Positions 17,673 through 26,743 of a stretch of 64,000 bases of DNA are shown one piece after another (within the stretch, counting starts at the first letter, position 1; every line of letters starts with the position of its first letter). The stretch is from the NCBI GenBank assembly GCA_012103375.1, contig WLWX01000001.1:3947078-4011077 (forward strand), in the 5' to 3' direction. The translations under genes were made by a program, and so were the position numbers. The notes beneath the pieces are model-generated. The model saw only the letters and a list, made by a program, of their open reading frames with translations. It was not told the origin of the DNA and made no database searches. This DNA is from Paracoccaceae bacterium (GTDB lineage: Bacteria > Pseudomonadota > Alphaproteobacteria > Rhodobacterales > Rhodobacteraceae).

Positions 17673-18704
17673 TCAAAGTTCCTTCCGCCATCCCCAGTTG
17701 GATGCCAGGGTTAGGCAATCACGCCACGCAACGACAGTATCTGTCGTACCCAGCCCTCGAACCGATGCCGCTGCTGAGGCATGACCAAGCCTGACGGCTT
17801 CTTCCATGCCCCAGTCTTGATGAAGGCCATAAAGCACGCCGGCTGCGAATGCATCGCCCGCACCGTTGGTTCCCTTGATCTCCCCCGGCGGAATATTGAC
17901 CGATGGCAACAGGATCTCTGCCCCGCCTGAACTGACAGCGACCGCTCCAGCTGGGAAATGCGCGACGACCATCTGCATCGACCCGATGGCCAGTACCTTG
18001 CGTGCCGCCGTCAGGCATTGCTGGACATCCACTTCGGTCCCGGGGCTGGTTTCATGTCCGGATATCGCCGCGATTTCGAAGTCATTGACGATCAGCAGAT
18101 CGAGATGGGCCAGGCACGGCCGGACAAGCTCAGCGATGCGCGACGCCGGTATCGAACACAGCTCCAGATTTGTCGCTAGGCCCGCGGCTTGCGCCTTTTT
18201 CAGCACCGTGACCCAGCCGTTCTCATCATTATCCCACGCGCGATCCAATTTGGGGTGAACCCCTGGCAAGCCGAGGTGCAGGAAACGGGCCTGGGTTTCC
18301 GAGAATTCGAAGTGATCAGGGCAAAGCTGTGCGGCGGTTCCCGGCAAATAAAGATGCGTGCGTCTTCCGGTGTCTGCTGCCGTAAACGCGTCGGTATGCG
18401 CAGTATTGGCAGCCTTGGCGATCACAAGACCGGATCTTTCGATACCTGCAGCATCGGCTTCTGCAATCAGGATGCGCCCATCCTCATCATCGCCGATTAA
18501 TCCGATTGTCGAGACCGGAATATCATTGTCCAGTCGCTTCAGATCAATGCCGAGGTTGCAGGCCGATCCGCCACCGCGGACCTCGTTGGTCAGAATCTCG
18601 ACCACCTCTTCTTCGCCCGGCCAGTGCGACACGAATTTGTTGTGGTCTGCGCACCATGTTCCGCCGGTGACAATACCTTTGCGATCGGGCGACCCGACGA
18701 TCAT
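17673..18704 (-). CDS. PfkB family carbohydrate kinase
   Basis: 343 residues of the ribokinase fold. The glycine-rich N-terminal sugar site (EVRGGGSACNLGIDLKRL, about 43-60) and the second signature KGTNGAGDAFAAGVL with the catalytic aspartate are both present. Its start overlaps the upstream aldolase stop by 4 bp, so kinase and aldolase are translationally coupled and probably act in sequence on one sugar. After the TGA the same frame stays open for 34 more codons (down to 17571); I left them out. This is the kinase slot of an frc-like locus. Confidence 0.87.
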   Translation of the reverse strand: MIVGSPDRKGIVTGGTWCADHNKFVSHWPGEEEVVEILTNEVRGGGSACNLGIDLKRLDNDIPVSTIGLIGDDEDGRILIAEADAAGIERSGLVIAKAANTAHTDAFTAADTGRRTHLYLPGTAAQLCPDHFEFSETQARFLHLGLPGVHPKLDRAWDNDENGWVTVLKKAQAAGLATNLELCSIPASRIAELVRPCLAHLDLLIVNDFEIAAISGHETSPGTEVDVQQCLTAARKVLAIGSMQMVVAHFPAGAVAVSSGGAEILLPSVNIPPGEIKGTNGAGDAFAAGVLYGLHQDWGMEEAVRLGHASAAASVRGLGTTDTVVAWRDCLTLASNWGWRKEL

Positions 18705-19720
18705 TGCGCTTCGGGCAGCAAGACCGGGTCAGTGATCTGAAGATCGTCTTCAAGCGTTCGGGCCGGGGATACTCCGGTCTTCTGAAGGTGGTCGTGATAG
18801 GCTTTGACCGCATCGGTGCTCGACTGTTCGCCCTCGACCACCCGCCGCATCGAGCGGACGATTTCGACCGAATCCTCGGCAAAGTAGATCTTGCGCCCAA
18901 ACAGGGCCACACGCGCGCCGAACCGCTCGGCCTGGCTGATCAGTTCGAAGGTATCGCGGGTTGTTCCGGCGCCGCCGCCCAGAATGCCAACGGTCAGGTT
19001 TTCGGGGTCGAACGCCGCAAGTTCGGCCATGGCGCGCGCGCCGTTATACTGGATTTTCAGGAACAACGGTCGTTCGGATTTCGCCACACCGGCAAGACAG
19101 CGCACGATGGCATCATTGATGTAAATCCCGATTTCTTCGCCAGCGGTGTCGATCGGCATTGCCGGGTTAAACACCTCCAGGAAATGCCGCATTCCGGCTT
19201 CGCTGGCTTGATCGCGAAACGCACCATAGACGTCGAGGGCGGCAATATCCCGGTCAACGTCATTGTAAAACGTCACCGCATATAGGCCCAGGTCACACAA
19301 CGCGCGCGCGCGGTCGATACGGGCGGTGCGAAACGGCCGGGCCTGTTCATTGCGGTAATTCGCACCTCGATGGCCCCAGATATCCGTGCCTTCGTTCAAC
19401 CGCACCGCCGGCGTCACATCGCTTGCAGAAAACACTCCGTCCGAGGTGAGCGCCTCGGCAGACGACAGCGACATCAGCATGATATCCACCAGTCCTGAGG
19501 CAACCATATCTTTCATTGCGCTGCGGTAGACCGAGGCCGGGAACGCCATGCCCGTAACGGGGTCGATCCCGGTTGCACCGGCACCGCCGCCCATGTCCCC
19601 ATCTTTGGCGTCCGCAATCACAAAGTCCTGCGGCTGATAATCTCCGCTGCGAATGCGATCCAGTTTCTGGTTCAATCTGTCAGTGCCCGCTTGCATTTCA
19701 ATCTCCGGCTTCGTTTTCAT
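18701..19720 (-). CDS. DeoC/LacD-like class I aldolase family protein
   Basis: 339 residues. The second half has features of a class I aldolase TIM barrel: a lysine in PLFLKIQYNGARAM, then the phosphate-binding turn TVGILGGGAGTTRDTFELIS and the closing VALFGRKIYFAEDS. These follow the FbaB/LacD/DeoC pattern. I cannot assign a precise substrate. It is coupled to the PfkB kinase (4-bp overlap), so cleavage of the phosphorylated sugar is the likely step. It sits 8 bp downstream of the ROK repressor gene. Confidence 0.65.
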   Translation of the reverse strand: MKTKPEIEMQAGTDRLNQKLDRIRSGDYQPQDFVIADAKDGDMGGGAGATGIDPVTGMAFPASVYRSAMKDMVASGLVDIMLMSLSSAEALTSDGVFSASDVTPAVRLNEGTDIWGHRGANYRNEQARPFRTARIDRARALCDLGLYAVTFYNDVDRDIAALDVYGAFRDQASEAGMRHFLEVFNPAMPIDTAGEEIGIYINDAIVRCLAGVAKSERPLFLKIQYNGARAMAELAAFDPENLTVGILGGGAGTTRDTFELISQAERFGARVALFGRKIYFAEDSVEIVRSMRRVVEGEQSSTDAVKAYHDHLQKTGVSPARTLEDDLQITDPVLLPEAQ

Positions 19721-19728
19721 TTGTTGGT

Positions 19729-20928
19729 TTAAGCAAGGAAGTAGTTCGCCCGGATCGGAAGCAGCGCGGCCCCCATCGAACGTGCAGATCTGCCAATGGA
19801 TGCTTCCAGGACCACAAGCGGTGCCAACCCGGCCAGATCGCTTTCTTCAAGCCGTGCGGACGTTCGTTCGACAAGCCGCTGCCGAACGCCCTGTGGAAAC
19901 GCGCCATCCATGATTGCCGCTTCGATGTCGATGACCGACGCCGCAGCGGTTATGGCGGTGGCCAATGCGTCGGCGGCCTTGTCGATCCAGGTTGTCAGGT
20001 GCGGCTCGAACCCCGACCAATCTTTTGGATCTGAACGAAGTACATCGGCCGGCCAGCCCGCTGCCGTCAATTGCCCTTCCAGAACGTTCAGTGATGCAAC
20101 ATTCAACAGCTGCGTCACGCCACCTTGGCCGTCTGGAACGGGCAATGGTCCCAGCGCACCGGAATTCCCCGATCTGCCGGTGAAGACTTTTCCGCCAAGC
20201 ACCACGCCGCCCCCGACAAACGAACCCACAAAAATGTACAGGAATTCGGAGAACTGGCCGCCCTTTCCGATCATATGCTCGGCGACACACGCAGACGTCG
20301 CATCGTTTTCGAAGACGACACGGCGCTTTGACTCCTCGGCCACAATGTCGGCGACACTGACATCTTTCCACTGAAGCATTCGTTCGGTCGGCGCATTGGA
20401 AACGTCGGACCAATCCCACAGCCAATAGGGAGAGGCGACACCAATGTCGGTCACCTTTTTCCAGGCATCTGGATGCGTTTCCTGAAAGTACGTCATCGAG
20501 CGCCTCAGGAATTTGCGAACATTTTTCGGTGTCGGGAAAGAGTATGCCTGGCGGCGGCGCTCGACAACTTCGCCACGAAAATCAATCAAAACCGCTTCCA
20601 TTGAGCGTCGCCCAATACTCAGACCCAGTGCATAGACGCCGGAAGGGTTCAGCGCGACCGGCGTCGAAGGTTTGCCAACCCCGCCCTTCACAGATTTACC
20701 GCGCAGGACAAGGTCATCGGCCTCCAGCGATCTGACAATATTCGAAACGGTCTGCGCCGAAAGACCAGACCGGCGCGCAATCTCAGCGCTGGCCATTTCC
20801 CCATGGCGGCGGATGTAGGACAGGATCAGCCGCGCATTCTGATCACGCAGACCGGTCTGGTTTGCGCCGCCCTCGGGGTCGCGAACGGCGATGTCTGAAC
20901 GACGATCTGAATGTTCCTGCAAGGTCAT
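19729..20928 (-). CDS. ROK family transcriptional repressor (NagC/XylR/FrcR type)
   Basis: 399 residues from ATG 20928. A TTG at 20976 could extend it, but that codon lies inside the putative operator, so I prefer the ATG. The N-terminal winged helix reads MASAEIARRSGLSAQTVSNI. The ROK sugar domain follows with VVFENDATSACVAEHM and FVGSFVGGGVVLGG. The zinc-motif cysteines expected after the GALGP stretch are missing, as in many repressors. It heads the aldolase-kinase operon and is divergent from the importer genes, the arrangement of frcR in rhizobia. Confidence 0.82.
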   Translation of the reverse strand: MTLQEHSDRRSDIAVRDPEGGANQTGLRDQNARLILSYIRRHGEMASAEIARRSGLSAQTVSNIVRSLEADDLVLRGKSVKGGVGKPSTPVALNPSGVYALGLSIGRRSMEAVLIDFRGEVVERRRQAYSFPTPKNVRKFLRRSMTYFQETHPDAWKKVTDIGVASPYWLWDWSDVSNAPTERMLQWKDVSVADIVAEESKRRVVFENDATSACVAEHMIGKGGQFSEFLYIFVGSFVGGGVVLGGKVFTGRSGNSGALGPLPVPDGQGGVTQLLNVASLNVLEGQLTAAGWPADVLRSDPKDWSGFEPHLTTWIDKAADALATAITAAASVIDIEAAIMDGAFPQGVRQRLVERTSARLEESDLAGLAPLVVLEASIGRSARSMGAALLPIRANYFLA

Positions 20929-20966
20929 CTCACCAAAAATGACTAGGCCCTCGGCACTTGTCAATT

Positions 20967-20991
20967 TATTAGTCAACTTTGTTTACTTATT
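20967..20991. promoter_or_regulatory. Putative ROK operator in divergent promoter region
   Basis: TATTAGTCAAC and GTTTACTTATT form an inverted repeat matching at 8 of 11 positions around TTT. It lies between the ROK repressor and the importer genes. The AT-rich TTAGT/GTTTACT pattern resembles sites of NagC/XylR-type repressors, so it is the likely site through which both operons respond to the sugar. Confidence 0.5.
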
Positions 20992-21086
20992 GACATCCCA
21001 ATCTGCTGCACCCTACCGTGGGAAAGTTCTGGATCGGAAATGATGTCCGGAAACGATTGGAAACGAAGTTAATGGGAGGAGACTTC

Positions 21087-22118
21087 ATGAAGAAGTTACT
21101 TGTAGGAGCGTCACTTGCAGCCATGGCGATCTCGGCGTCCAGTGCCGCATTTGCGGCAAGCCATTCAACGGGCGCTTGCCTGATCACAAAGACGGAGACC
21201 AATCCATTCTTCGTGAAGATGCGCGAAGGTGCTCAGGCCAAGGCCGAAGAACTTGGCGTTGAACTGTCAACGTTTTCGGGTGCATTCGACACCGATTTCG
21301 AAGCTCAGATTGCGGCGATCGAAACCTGCGTGGCCAACGGTGCGGGCGGAATTCTGATCACACCGTCCATCCCGGACTCACTCATCTCGGCCGTAGAGAG
21401 TGCGCGCGAAGCAGGATTGCTGGTCATCGCACTCGACACGCCATTCGATCCGATTGACACCGCAGACATGACCTTTGCCACCGACAATTTTGAGGCCGGT
21501 CGACTGGCAGGTGCCTGGGCGCGTGCGACGATGGGCGAAGAAGCCGCAGCGAACGCCAAAATTGCCGGGCTGAACATCAACCCGGCACAACCAACGGTCG
21601 GCGTGCTGCGCAACCAGGGCTTCATGGATGGCTTTGGTATTGAGCTGAACGATCCAAACCGCTGGGGCGACGAAGACGATCCTCGGATCGTTGGCAACGA
21701 CGTCAGCGAGGGCAACCCTGAAGGTGGCCGCAAAGCCATGGAAAACCTTCTTGCGATCGACCCCGATATCAACGTGGTCTACGCAATCAATGAACCTGCC
21801 GCTTCGGGCGCCTGGGAAGCAATGAAGGCGATGGGCACCGATCCCGATGATGTCATCATCACAGGTGTCGATGGTGGTTGCCCGGGTGTTCAGGATGTTG
21901 CTGCTGGCATCATTGATGCGACTTCGCAGCAGTATCCGCTGTTGATGGCCGCACTCGGCGTCGAGGCGATTGCCAAGTTCGCCGAAGACGGCACCCTGCC
22001 AGAAGCAACGCCGGGCAAGAACTTCTTTGACACCGGCGTGGCGCTGATTACGGACAAGCCCGTAGATGGCGTGCCGTCGATTAGTGTCGCTGAGGGACTT
22101 GAGCTCTGCTGGGGTTGA
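21087..22118 (+). CDS. frcB: Sugar ABC importer substrate-binding protein (FrcB-like)
   Basis: 343 residues from ATG 21087, chosen because GGGAGGAG precedes it and a signal peptide begins there ([18 protein letters not shown], cleavage after AFA). The type I periplasmic fold is clear: [82 protein letters not shown] and the end ELCWG. This is the pattern I recall for rhizobial FrcB (fructose, ribose, mannose). The exact sugar here is not certain. It heads the frcBCA-type operon, divergent from the ROK repressor. Confidence 0.83.
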   Translation: MKKLLVGASLAAMAISASSAAFAASHSTGACLITKTETNPFFVKMREGAQAKAEELGVELSTFSGAFDTDFEAQIAAIETCVANGAGGILITPSIPDSLISAVESAREAGLLVIALDTPFDPIDTADMTFATDNFEAGRLAGAWARATMGEEAAANAKIAGLNINPAQPTVGVLRNQGFMDGFGIELNDPNRWGDEDDPRIVGNDVSEGNPEGGRKAMENLLAIDPDINVVYAINEPAASGAWEAMKAMGTDPDDVIITGVDGGCPGVQDVAAGIIDATSQQYPLLMAALGVEAIAKFAEDGTLPEATPGKNFFDTGVALITDKPVDGVPSISVAEGLELCWG

Positions 22119-22151
22119 CCTGCGGACACGTCTAAAACAACACTGACATTG

Positions 22152-22185
22152 AAGGGGGCGAGCATTGGGCCCGCCCCCTTTTTTT
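22152..22185 (+). terminator. Intrinsic terminator between binding-protein and permease genes
   Basis: AAGGGGGCG pairs with CGCCCCCTT and is followed by a run of seven T. It lies 34 bp after the frcB-like stop and before the permease start. A partial terminator here would leave binding protein in excess over permease and ATPase. Confidence 0.75.
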
Positions 22186-22218
22186 CACCCGCAATTTCGC
22201 GCGGGAGACTCCGGGGGG

Positions 22219-23295
22219 ATGACAGTGGTAGCCGACAAAGACGATTTCGAACAGGCCGTGAAATCTGAAACGCCAGAGCAGGTCGCCGATTTTGACGATC
22301 ATGAAAAAGGTCCGGTCAAGTTCCTGCACGACAGCCTGCACAAGTACCCCTTCCTGGTCCCGCTTGTCGTCATGATTGTCGCAATCATCGTTTTCGGCCT
22401 GATCAACCCGAATTTCTACCGGGTCAATACACTGTCGGTGATCCTCCAACAGGTTGGTATTGTGGGGATATTGGGGATTGCGCAGGGGCTGATAATCCTG
22501 ACAGCCGGCATCGACCTGTCTGTTGGCGCGATGCTGGTTTTCACGTCTGTCATCATGGGGCAGTTCAGTTTCCGTTATGGAATTCCGGCAGAATTCACCA
22601 TCGTCATCGGCCTGGCTGCTGGCGCGTTCATGGGGTTTTGCAATGGCTGGATGGTATCGCGCCTGCGACTGCCGCCCTTCATTGTGACGCTGGGAACCTG
22701 GCAGATCATTCTGGCGGCAAACTTCATCTATTCACGAAATGAAACGATCCGCAGTCAGGACATCGCCGAACAGGCGCCTGCACTCCATTTCTGGGGACAG
22801 ATTTTCAGGATTGGCGACGCCCGAGTAACCTATGGCGTGATTGCTTTTCTGGCGCTCGTTTTGGTCTTTTCCTACATCCTGAGCAATACGGCCTGGGGGC
22901 GCCATGTTTACGCGGTGGGTGACGATCCAGAGGCCGCAGAACTCGCAGGTGTGAACACCAAGAATACAATTCTACAGGTTTACACCATCGCCGGATTGCT
23001 CTGCGGCGTTGCTGCCTGGGTTGCGATCGGTCGGTTCGGTGCGATTTCTCCGGGGGCGTCAACCGGGGTGCAAGGCAATATCCAATCCATTACCGCCGTT
23101 GTGATTGGCGGAATCTCTCTCTTCGGTGGCCGCGGATCGATTATCGGCATGTTCCTTGGGGCGCTGATCGTTGGTGTGTTCGAGATGGGGCTACGCATGG
23201 CTGGCGCTGATGCGCAGTGGACGTTCCTGCTTATCGGGGTGCTGATCATTGGCGCGGTAACAGTCGATCAGTGGATCAGAAAGGTTTCGGCATGA
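22219..23295 (+). CDS. frcC: Sugar ABC importer permease (FrcC-like)
   Basis: 358 residues from ATG 22219, with CCGGGGGG just upstream. It has a cytoplasmic N-terminal arm of about 50 residues and then some ten membrane segments of the ribose-type permease family. Family motifs are LTAGIDLSVGAMLVFTSVI, NGWMVSRLRLPPFIVTLG and ITAVVIGGISLFGGRGSIIG. It overlaps the ATPase gene by 4 bp and forms the inner-membrane channel. Confidence 0.85.
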   Translation: MTVVADKDDFEQAVKSETPEQVADFDDHEKGPVKFLHDSLHKYPFLVPLVVMIVAIIVFGLINPNFYRVNTLSVILQQVGIVGILGIAQGLIILTAGIDLSVGAMLVFTSVIMGQFSFRYGIPAEFTIVIGLAAGAFMGFCNGWMVSRLRLPPFIVTLGTWQIILAANFIYSRNETIRSQDIAEQAPALHFWGQIFRIGDARVTYGVIAFLALVLVFSYILSNTAWGRHVYAVGDDPEAAELAGVNTKNTILQVYTIAGLLCGVAAWVAIGRFGAISPGASTGVQGNIQSITAVVIGGISLFGGRGSIIGMFLGALIVGVFEMGLRMAGADAQWTFLLIGVLIIGAVTVDQWIRKVSA

Positions 23296-24074
23296 GCACA
23301 GAGCCCATTCTATCGGCGCGCAATCTTGTCAAACGCTATGGCCGTGTGGTCGCGCTTGATCATTGTGACTTTGAACTTCGACCTGATGAAATCCTCGCCG
23401 TCATTGGGGACAACGGGGCCGGCAAGTCTACCCTGATCAAGGCGCTCTGCGGGGCCGTGACACCCGACGAAGGGCAGGTTTATCTGAACGGTGAGCAGGT
23501 AAATTTTTCATCGCCGATCGACGCGCGCGAAGTCGGTATCGAGACTGTTTATCAGACCTTGGCGGTCAGCCCGGCCCTCAGCATTGCCGACAATATGTTC
23601 ATGGGGCGCGAGATCCGCAAATCCGGTTTCATGGGCAAGGTGCTTCGTCAGCTTGACCGCTCGGCGATGGAGAAATTTGCCCGCGAAAAACTCTCCGAAC
23701 TCGGCCTGATGACAATCCAGAACATTAATCAGACCGTCGAAACCTTATCGGGCGGTCAGCGTCAGGGTGTGGCAGTGGCCCGCGCCGCCGCGTTCGGCTC
23801 ACGCGTGATCATCCTCGACGAACCAACTGCTGCCCTTGGCGTGAAAGAAAGCCGGCGGGTTCTGGAGTTGATCCAGGATGTCAGATCGCGCGGTATTCCG
23901 ATCATTCTGATCAGTCACAACATGCCGCACGTCTTTGAGGTTGCCGACAGGATACACATTCACCGTCTCGGCAAAAGGCTCTGCATTATTGATCCCAAGG
24001 AATACTCAATGTCAGACGCCGTCGCATTTATGACAGGGGCCAAGGAACCACCGGGCGAGTCTGTGGCCGCCTAG
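23292..24074 (+). CDS. frcA: Sugar ABC importer ATPase, single-domain (FrcA-like)
   Basis: 260 residues, one nucleotide-binding domain rather than the two of RbsA. This is the FrcA size. Walker A is GDNGAGKSTLIKAL, the signature LSGGQRQGVAVARAA, Walker B VIILDEPTAALGVKES, and the switch histidine is in LISHNMPHVFE. It is the last gene of the importer operon. An IS630-type element sits 19 bp after its stop codon. Confidence 0.86.
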   Translation: MSTEPILSARNLVKRYGRVVALDHCDFELRPDEILAVIGDNGAGKSTLIKALCGAVTPDEGQVYLNGEQVNFSSPIDAREVGIETVYQTLAVSPALSIADNMFMGREIRKSGFMGKVLRQLDRSAMEKFAREKLSELGLMTIQNINQTVETLSGGQRQGVAVARAAAFGSRVIILDEPTAALGVKESRRVLELIQDVRSRGIPIILISHNMPHVFEVADRIHIHRLGKRLCIIDPKEYSMSDAVAFMTGAKEPPGESVAA

Positions 24075-24093
24075 GCGCTGGTCGCTCGTCCTA

Positions 24094-25146
24094 AAGCGTT
24101 TCGACATTAACCTGAGACATATCCGGCGGCCTTAAAGTAGTTCCAGCATTCTACTGGGTCGTAGAGATCGCAGATTGCTCCGATTGCTTCGAAGACCTGG
24201 GTAAAGGACCTGGCCCCGATCCGTCGCAAATGGGCTTTCAGTTTAGAGAAGGCCTGCTCGATGGGATTCAGGTCGGGCGAGTACGGTGGCAGGTAAAGGA
24301 ACCAGCAGCCGTGATTGCGTAAAGCCTGCGTCGCCTCCTTATTCCGGTGGGTTGCCAGGTTGTCGAGAATGACGACAGTGCCGGGGTTGATCTCGGGGAC
24401 CAGCACTTCGCGGATGTAGGCCGCGAAGGCGGGGCCATCTATCGCTCCCTTGATGACCCAAGGTGCGATCAGCGCGCCTTGGGTCAGGCCCGCGATCAAG
24501 GTTTGGGTTCCCCAGCTTCCGAAGGGCGCATCCATCGTCAGGCGCTTACCGCGCTTGGCTCTGCCGCGTAGGCGCGTGAGGTTTGTCTTCACTGCGGTTT
24601 CGTCAATAAAGACAACGCGCTCAGGAAAGGTCGCAATGGCTGGCGAGCGGTATCTGAACCAGTCGGCCCGTTGCTGCCTTACCTTGGCGCGGCGGCGCTC
24701 GGTTGCGACCAGCGACTTTTTTTGTACGTGAAGCCGAGCCGGGACAGAAGGTTGGCGATGGAGGAGTGATGCACCCGCACACCCTCTGCATCGGCCAGCG
24801 CATTACGCAACTCAAAGAGCGTGATGTCAGGGTCTTGTGCGATCAACTCCTCAAAGAATTCCCGATGCGGAGCCAGCTTTCCCTTGCCGCGCGGCGGTCC
24901 CTGCCGGGCAGGTTCCGCATGACCCTTCATCCTCACCTGACGCGCCCACCGCGCGCCTGTGGCAGGCGACAGCTTCAACCGCAACGCCGCCGCGCGCCCG
25001 CTCAACCCTTCTTCAATGTATCTCTGAAACCGTATCCGAAGCGCAGATGGCAAAGGTGCTGACATGATCCATCCTCCCAAACAGGATGAATCACAGATCA
25101 GGTCTCAAGGGAATCCCTCGCGATTCAGGTTCAAGCCGAAACGCTT
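24094..25146 (-). mobile_element. IS630-family insertion sequence, copy 1
   Basis: A 1053-bp element flanked by a duplicated TA (24092-24093 and 25147-25148), the target of IS630-family elements. Imperfect terminal inverted repeats begin AAGCGTTTCG at both ends and remain similar for about 22 bp. Both reading frames translate identically to the copy at 37480-38532, so transposition was recent. It lies between the frc-like importer and a MarR gene and breaks no obvious coding sequence. Confidence 0.92.
24107..25065 (-). CDS. IS630 transposase, OrfA/OrfB joined by -1 frameshift
   Basis: OrfA (24679-25065, 128 residues) starts MSAPLPSALRIRFQRYIEEG and holds the helix-turn-helix DNA-binding part; a ribosome binding site GGGAGG precedes it. 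OrfB runs to 24107 and holds the DDE catalytic domain: FIDETAVKTN, VVILDNLATHRN, and YLPPYSPDLNPIEQAFSKLK with the final glutamate. The two frames meet at seven A followed by G in the coding strand (T-run 24717-24723). A -1 slip there turns TYKKS into TYKKKSLVATERRRAKV, giving one full transposase. This is known behaviour in the family; slippage here is inferred. Confidence 0.88.
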
Positions 25147-25159
25147 TAGCCAGCAGAAT

Positions 25160-25600
25160 TCAGGAACTATCATCCGCTTGCAGGGATCTGATGGTCCTTT
25201 GCATGAGATTCAGAAATTCTTGACGCTCGGCAGCAGTAAGCCCGTCCAGCGCTTCCGCATTTGTCTTCTCAGCCGCCTCATATGCCGCATCACGAATTGA
25301 CCGCGCCTTTTCAGTCAGGTGGATTGTGCGCGCCCTTGCGTCAGCGGGATGTTCCTTGCGGACAATCAGATCGTCACGCTCCATCCGTGCAAGCGTATTC
25401 GCAAGCGTCGCCTGCTCGATAGCCACTTGTTCGAGGAGTTCTTTCTGGGTCAGCCCATCACGCTCCCACAGCGCCAAAAGCGCGGGGAACTGGCCGGGAA
25501 CGATGCCAAGCGGCGCGATACGCTTACGCAACCCTTCGGCAAAGAGCCGGGCCATATAGTTCACGAGGTATCCCGCCGAGGTCTTGCGATCAAAATCCAT
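25160..25600 (-). CDS. MarR family transcriptional regulator
   Basis: 146 residues from ATG 25600 (MDFDRKTSAGYLVNYMAR); an upstream start at 25642 would read through the operator, so I rejected it. The winged helix is LTQKELLEQVAIEQATLANT followed by DLIVRKEHPADARARTIHLT. It is divergent from the EF-hand/cytochrome genes, with a nested palindrome in between, and likely represses them. The IS630 copy lies 11 bp beyond its stop. Confidence 0.85.
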   Translation of the reverse strand: MDFDRKTSAGYLVNYMARLFAEGLRKRIAPLGIVPGQFPALLALWERDGLTQKELLEQVAIEQATLANTLARMERDDLIVRKEHPADARARTIHLTEKARSIRDAAYEAAEKTNAEALDGLTAAERQEFLNLMQRTIRSLQADDSS

Positions 25601-25617
25601 GGTGAATTCTAGCATTG

Positions 25618-25654
25618 CATAGCTTACTATGTAATAGTACATAGCATGCTATGC
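25618..25654. promoter_or_regulatory. Putative MarR operator, nested palindrome
   Basis: Two perfect inverted repeats are nested around one centre: outer arms GCATAGC (25618-25624) and GCTATGC (25648-25654), inner arms CTATGTA (25627-25633) and TACATAG (25638-25644). The site fills the short gap between the divergent MarR gene and the EF-hand gene, so binding would block both promoters. Confidence 0.65.
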
Positions 25655-25679
25655 AAAAAGAACCGGATGGAGCGTAGAA

Positions 25680-26165
25680 ATGAAAAAGCTAGCAACAACC
25701 TGCGCGCTAATTCTTGCGTGCTCAGCCACGACCATGGCCAGATCGGACGAGATGACACCGGGGCGCGAACTTGCAGAAATCATATTCGGATCAATGGAAA
25801 TCAGCCCGACCGGCGGCGCCGATATGGGCGAATTTGTCAGTTTCGGAAATGAAATCTTCGTGTCCATGGACGAGGACAACAACGGCTCAGTTGACCTGAA
25901 AGAATTCACTGATTGGGACTTTGGATTCAACTTCATCGCGGAAGATGTGGGCCAGCAGCGCGCCTATGAAACTGCGCAGAAGATCGTCTTTGCGGTGTGG
26001 GATCATGACGGCGACGGCGACATCACGCGGCGTGAATATCACAAATCGATGGTTTCGGATTTCCGCCGCGCCGACACGGATGACGATGCGTTTCTGACGC
26101 GCGACGAATTTCTCGGCGGCTACCTCATCAACGTTGCTTATCGCGCGGCACTTACGGGCAAGTAG
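25680..26165 (+). CDS. Secreted EF-hand protein
   Basis: 161 residues with a signal peptide (MKKLATTCALILACSATTMA). Three EF-hand-like loops are visible: DEDNNGSVDLKEF (about 61-73), DHDGDGDITRREY (about 105-117) and the weaker DTDDDAFLTRDEF (about 127-139). The first two have the acidic positions and central glycine needed for calcium. It is periplasmic by prediction. It is the first gene of a run with a cytochrome b561 and a small membrane protein under the MarR operator. Its function is unknown; a calcium sensor or redox partner is possible. Confidence 0.8.
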   Translation: MKKLATTCALILACSATTMARSDEMTPGRELAEIIFGSMEISPTGGADMGEFVSFGNEIFVSMDEDNNGSVDLKEFTDWDFGFNFIAEDVGQQRAYETAQKIVFAVWDHDGDGDITRREYHKSMVSDFRRADTDDDAFLTRDEFLGGYLINVAYRAALTGK

Positions 26166-26191
26166 GCACGTTATAAGCGGAGAAATTTCAC

Positions 26192-26743
26192 ATGAAAAGC
26201 ACGCAAACCAAATATGGGTCCGTTGCGGTCACCATTCATTGGCTCAGCGCCATCTTCATCCTTGCCATGCTGGGGTCCGGTTTCAGGGCAGCATCGATGA
26301 CCGACAGCGCCGCCAAGGAAGCCATCTTGATGTTTCACGTCCCGCTTGGTGTCGTGATCCTGCTGTTGACGCTGTTGCGGCTGTTTTGGTGGTGGCAGGT
26401 CGATCAGAAACCGAAACCTGTGGCCGGTGATCCAGCCTGGCAGACCTTTACTGCCAAGGCGATCCACGTGCTGTTCTATGTTGTCATCCTTGGAATGGTG
26501 GCGAGCGGGATCGGAACCCTCGCGATTTCGGGTGCGATCGGCATTCTGTTTGGTGCAGAGGCAGGGCCTTTGCCTGATTTTTCCGCGTTTCTTCCGCGCG
26601 GGCCACACGGCCTGGGGGCAAGACTGATGTTGGCGCTGTTCGCGCTTCACGCGGGGGCCGCGCTTTATCACCACTTCATCAAGAAAGACGGGCTGATCTG
26701 GCGGATGTGGTTCAGCACGAAAGACAAGGGGGCCGGATCATGA
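26192..26743 (+). CDS. Cytochrome b561 family protein
   Basis: 183 residues with four membrane helices. Candidate haem ligands are the histidines in VTIHWLSAIF (helix 1), MFHVPLGVVIL (helix 2), FTAKAIHVLFYVV (helix 3) and LFALHAGAALYHHFI (helix 4). This is the bacterial cytochrome b561 (CybB-like) pattern, moving electrons between a periplasmic partner and quinone. It lies 26 bp after the EF-hand gene and overlaps the next gene by ATGA. Confidence 0.86.
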   Translation: MKSTQTKYGSVAVTIHWLSAIFILAMLGSGFRAASMTDSAAKEAILMFHVPLGVVILLLTLLRLFWWWQVDQKPKPVAGDPAWQTFTAKAIHVLFYVVILGMVASGIGTLAISGAIGILFGAEAGPLPDFSAFLPRGPHGLGARLMLALFALHAGAALYHHFIKKDGLIWRMWFSTKDKGAGS

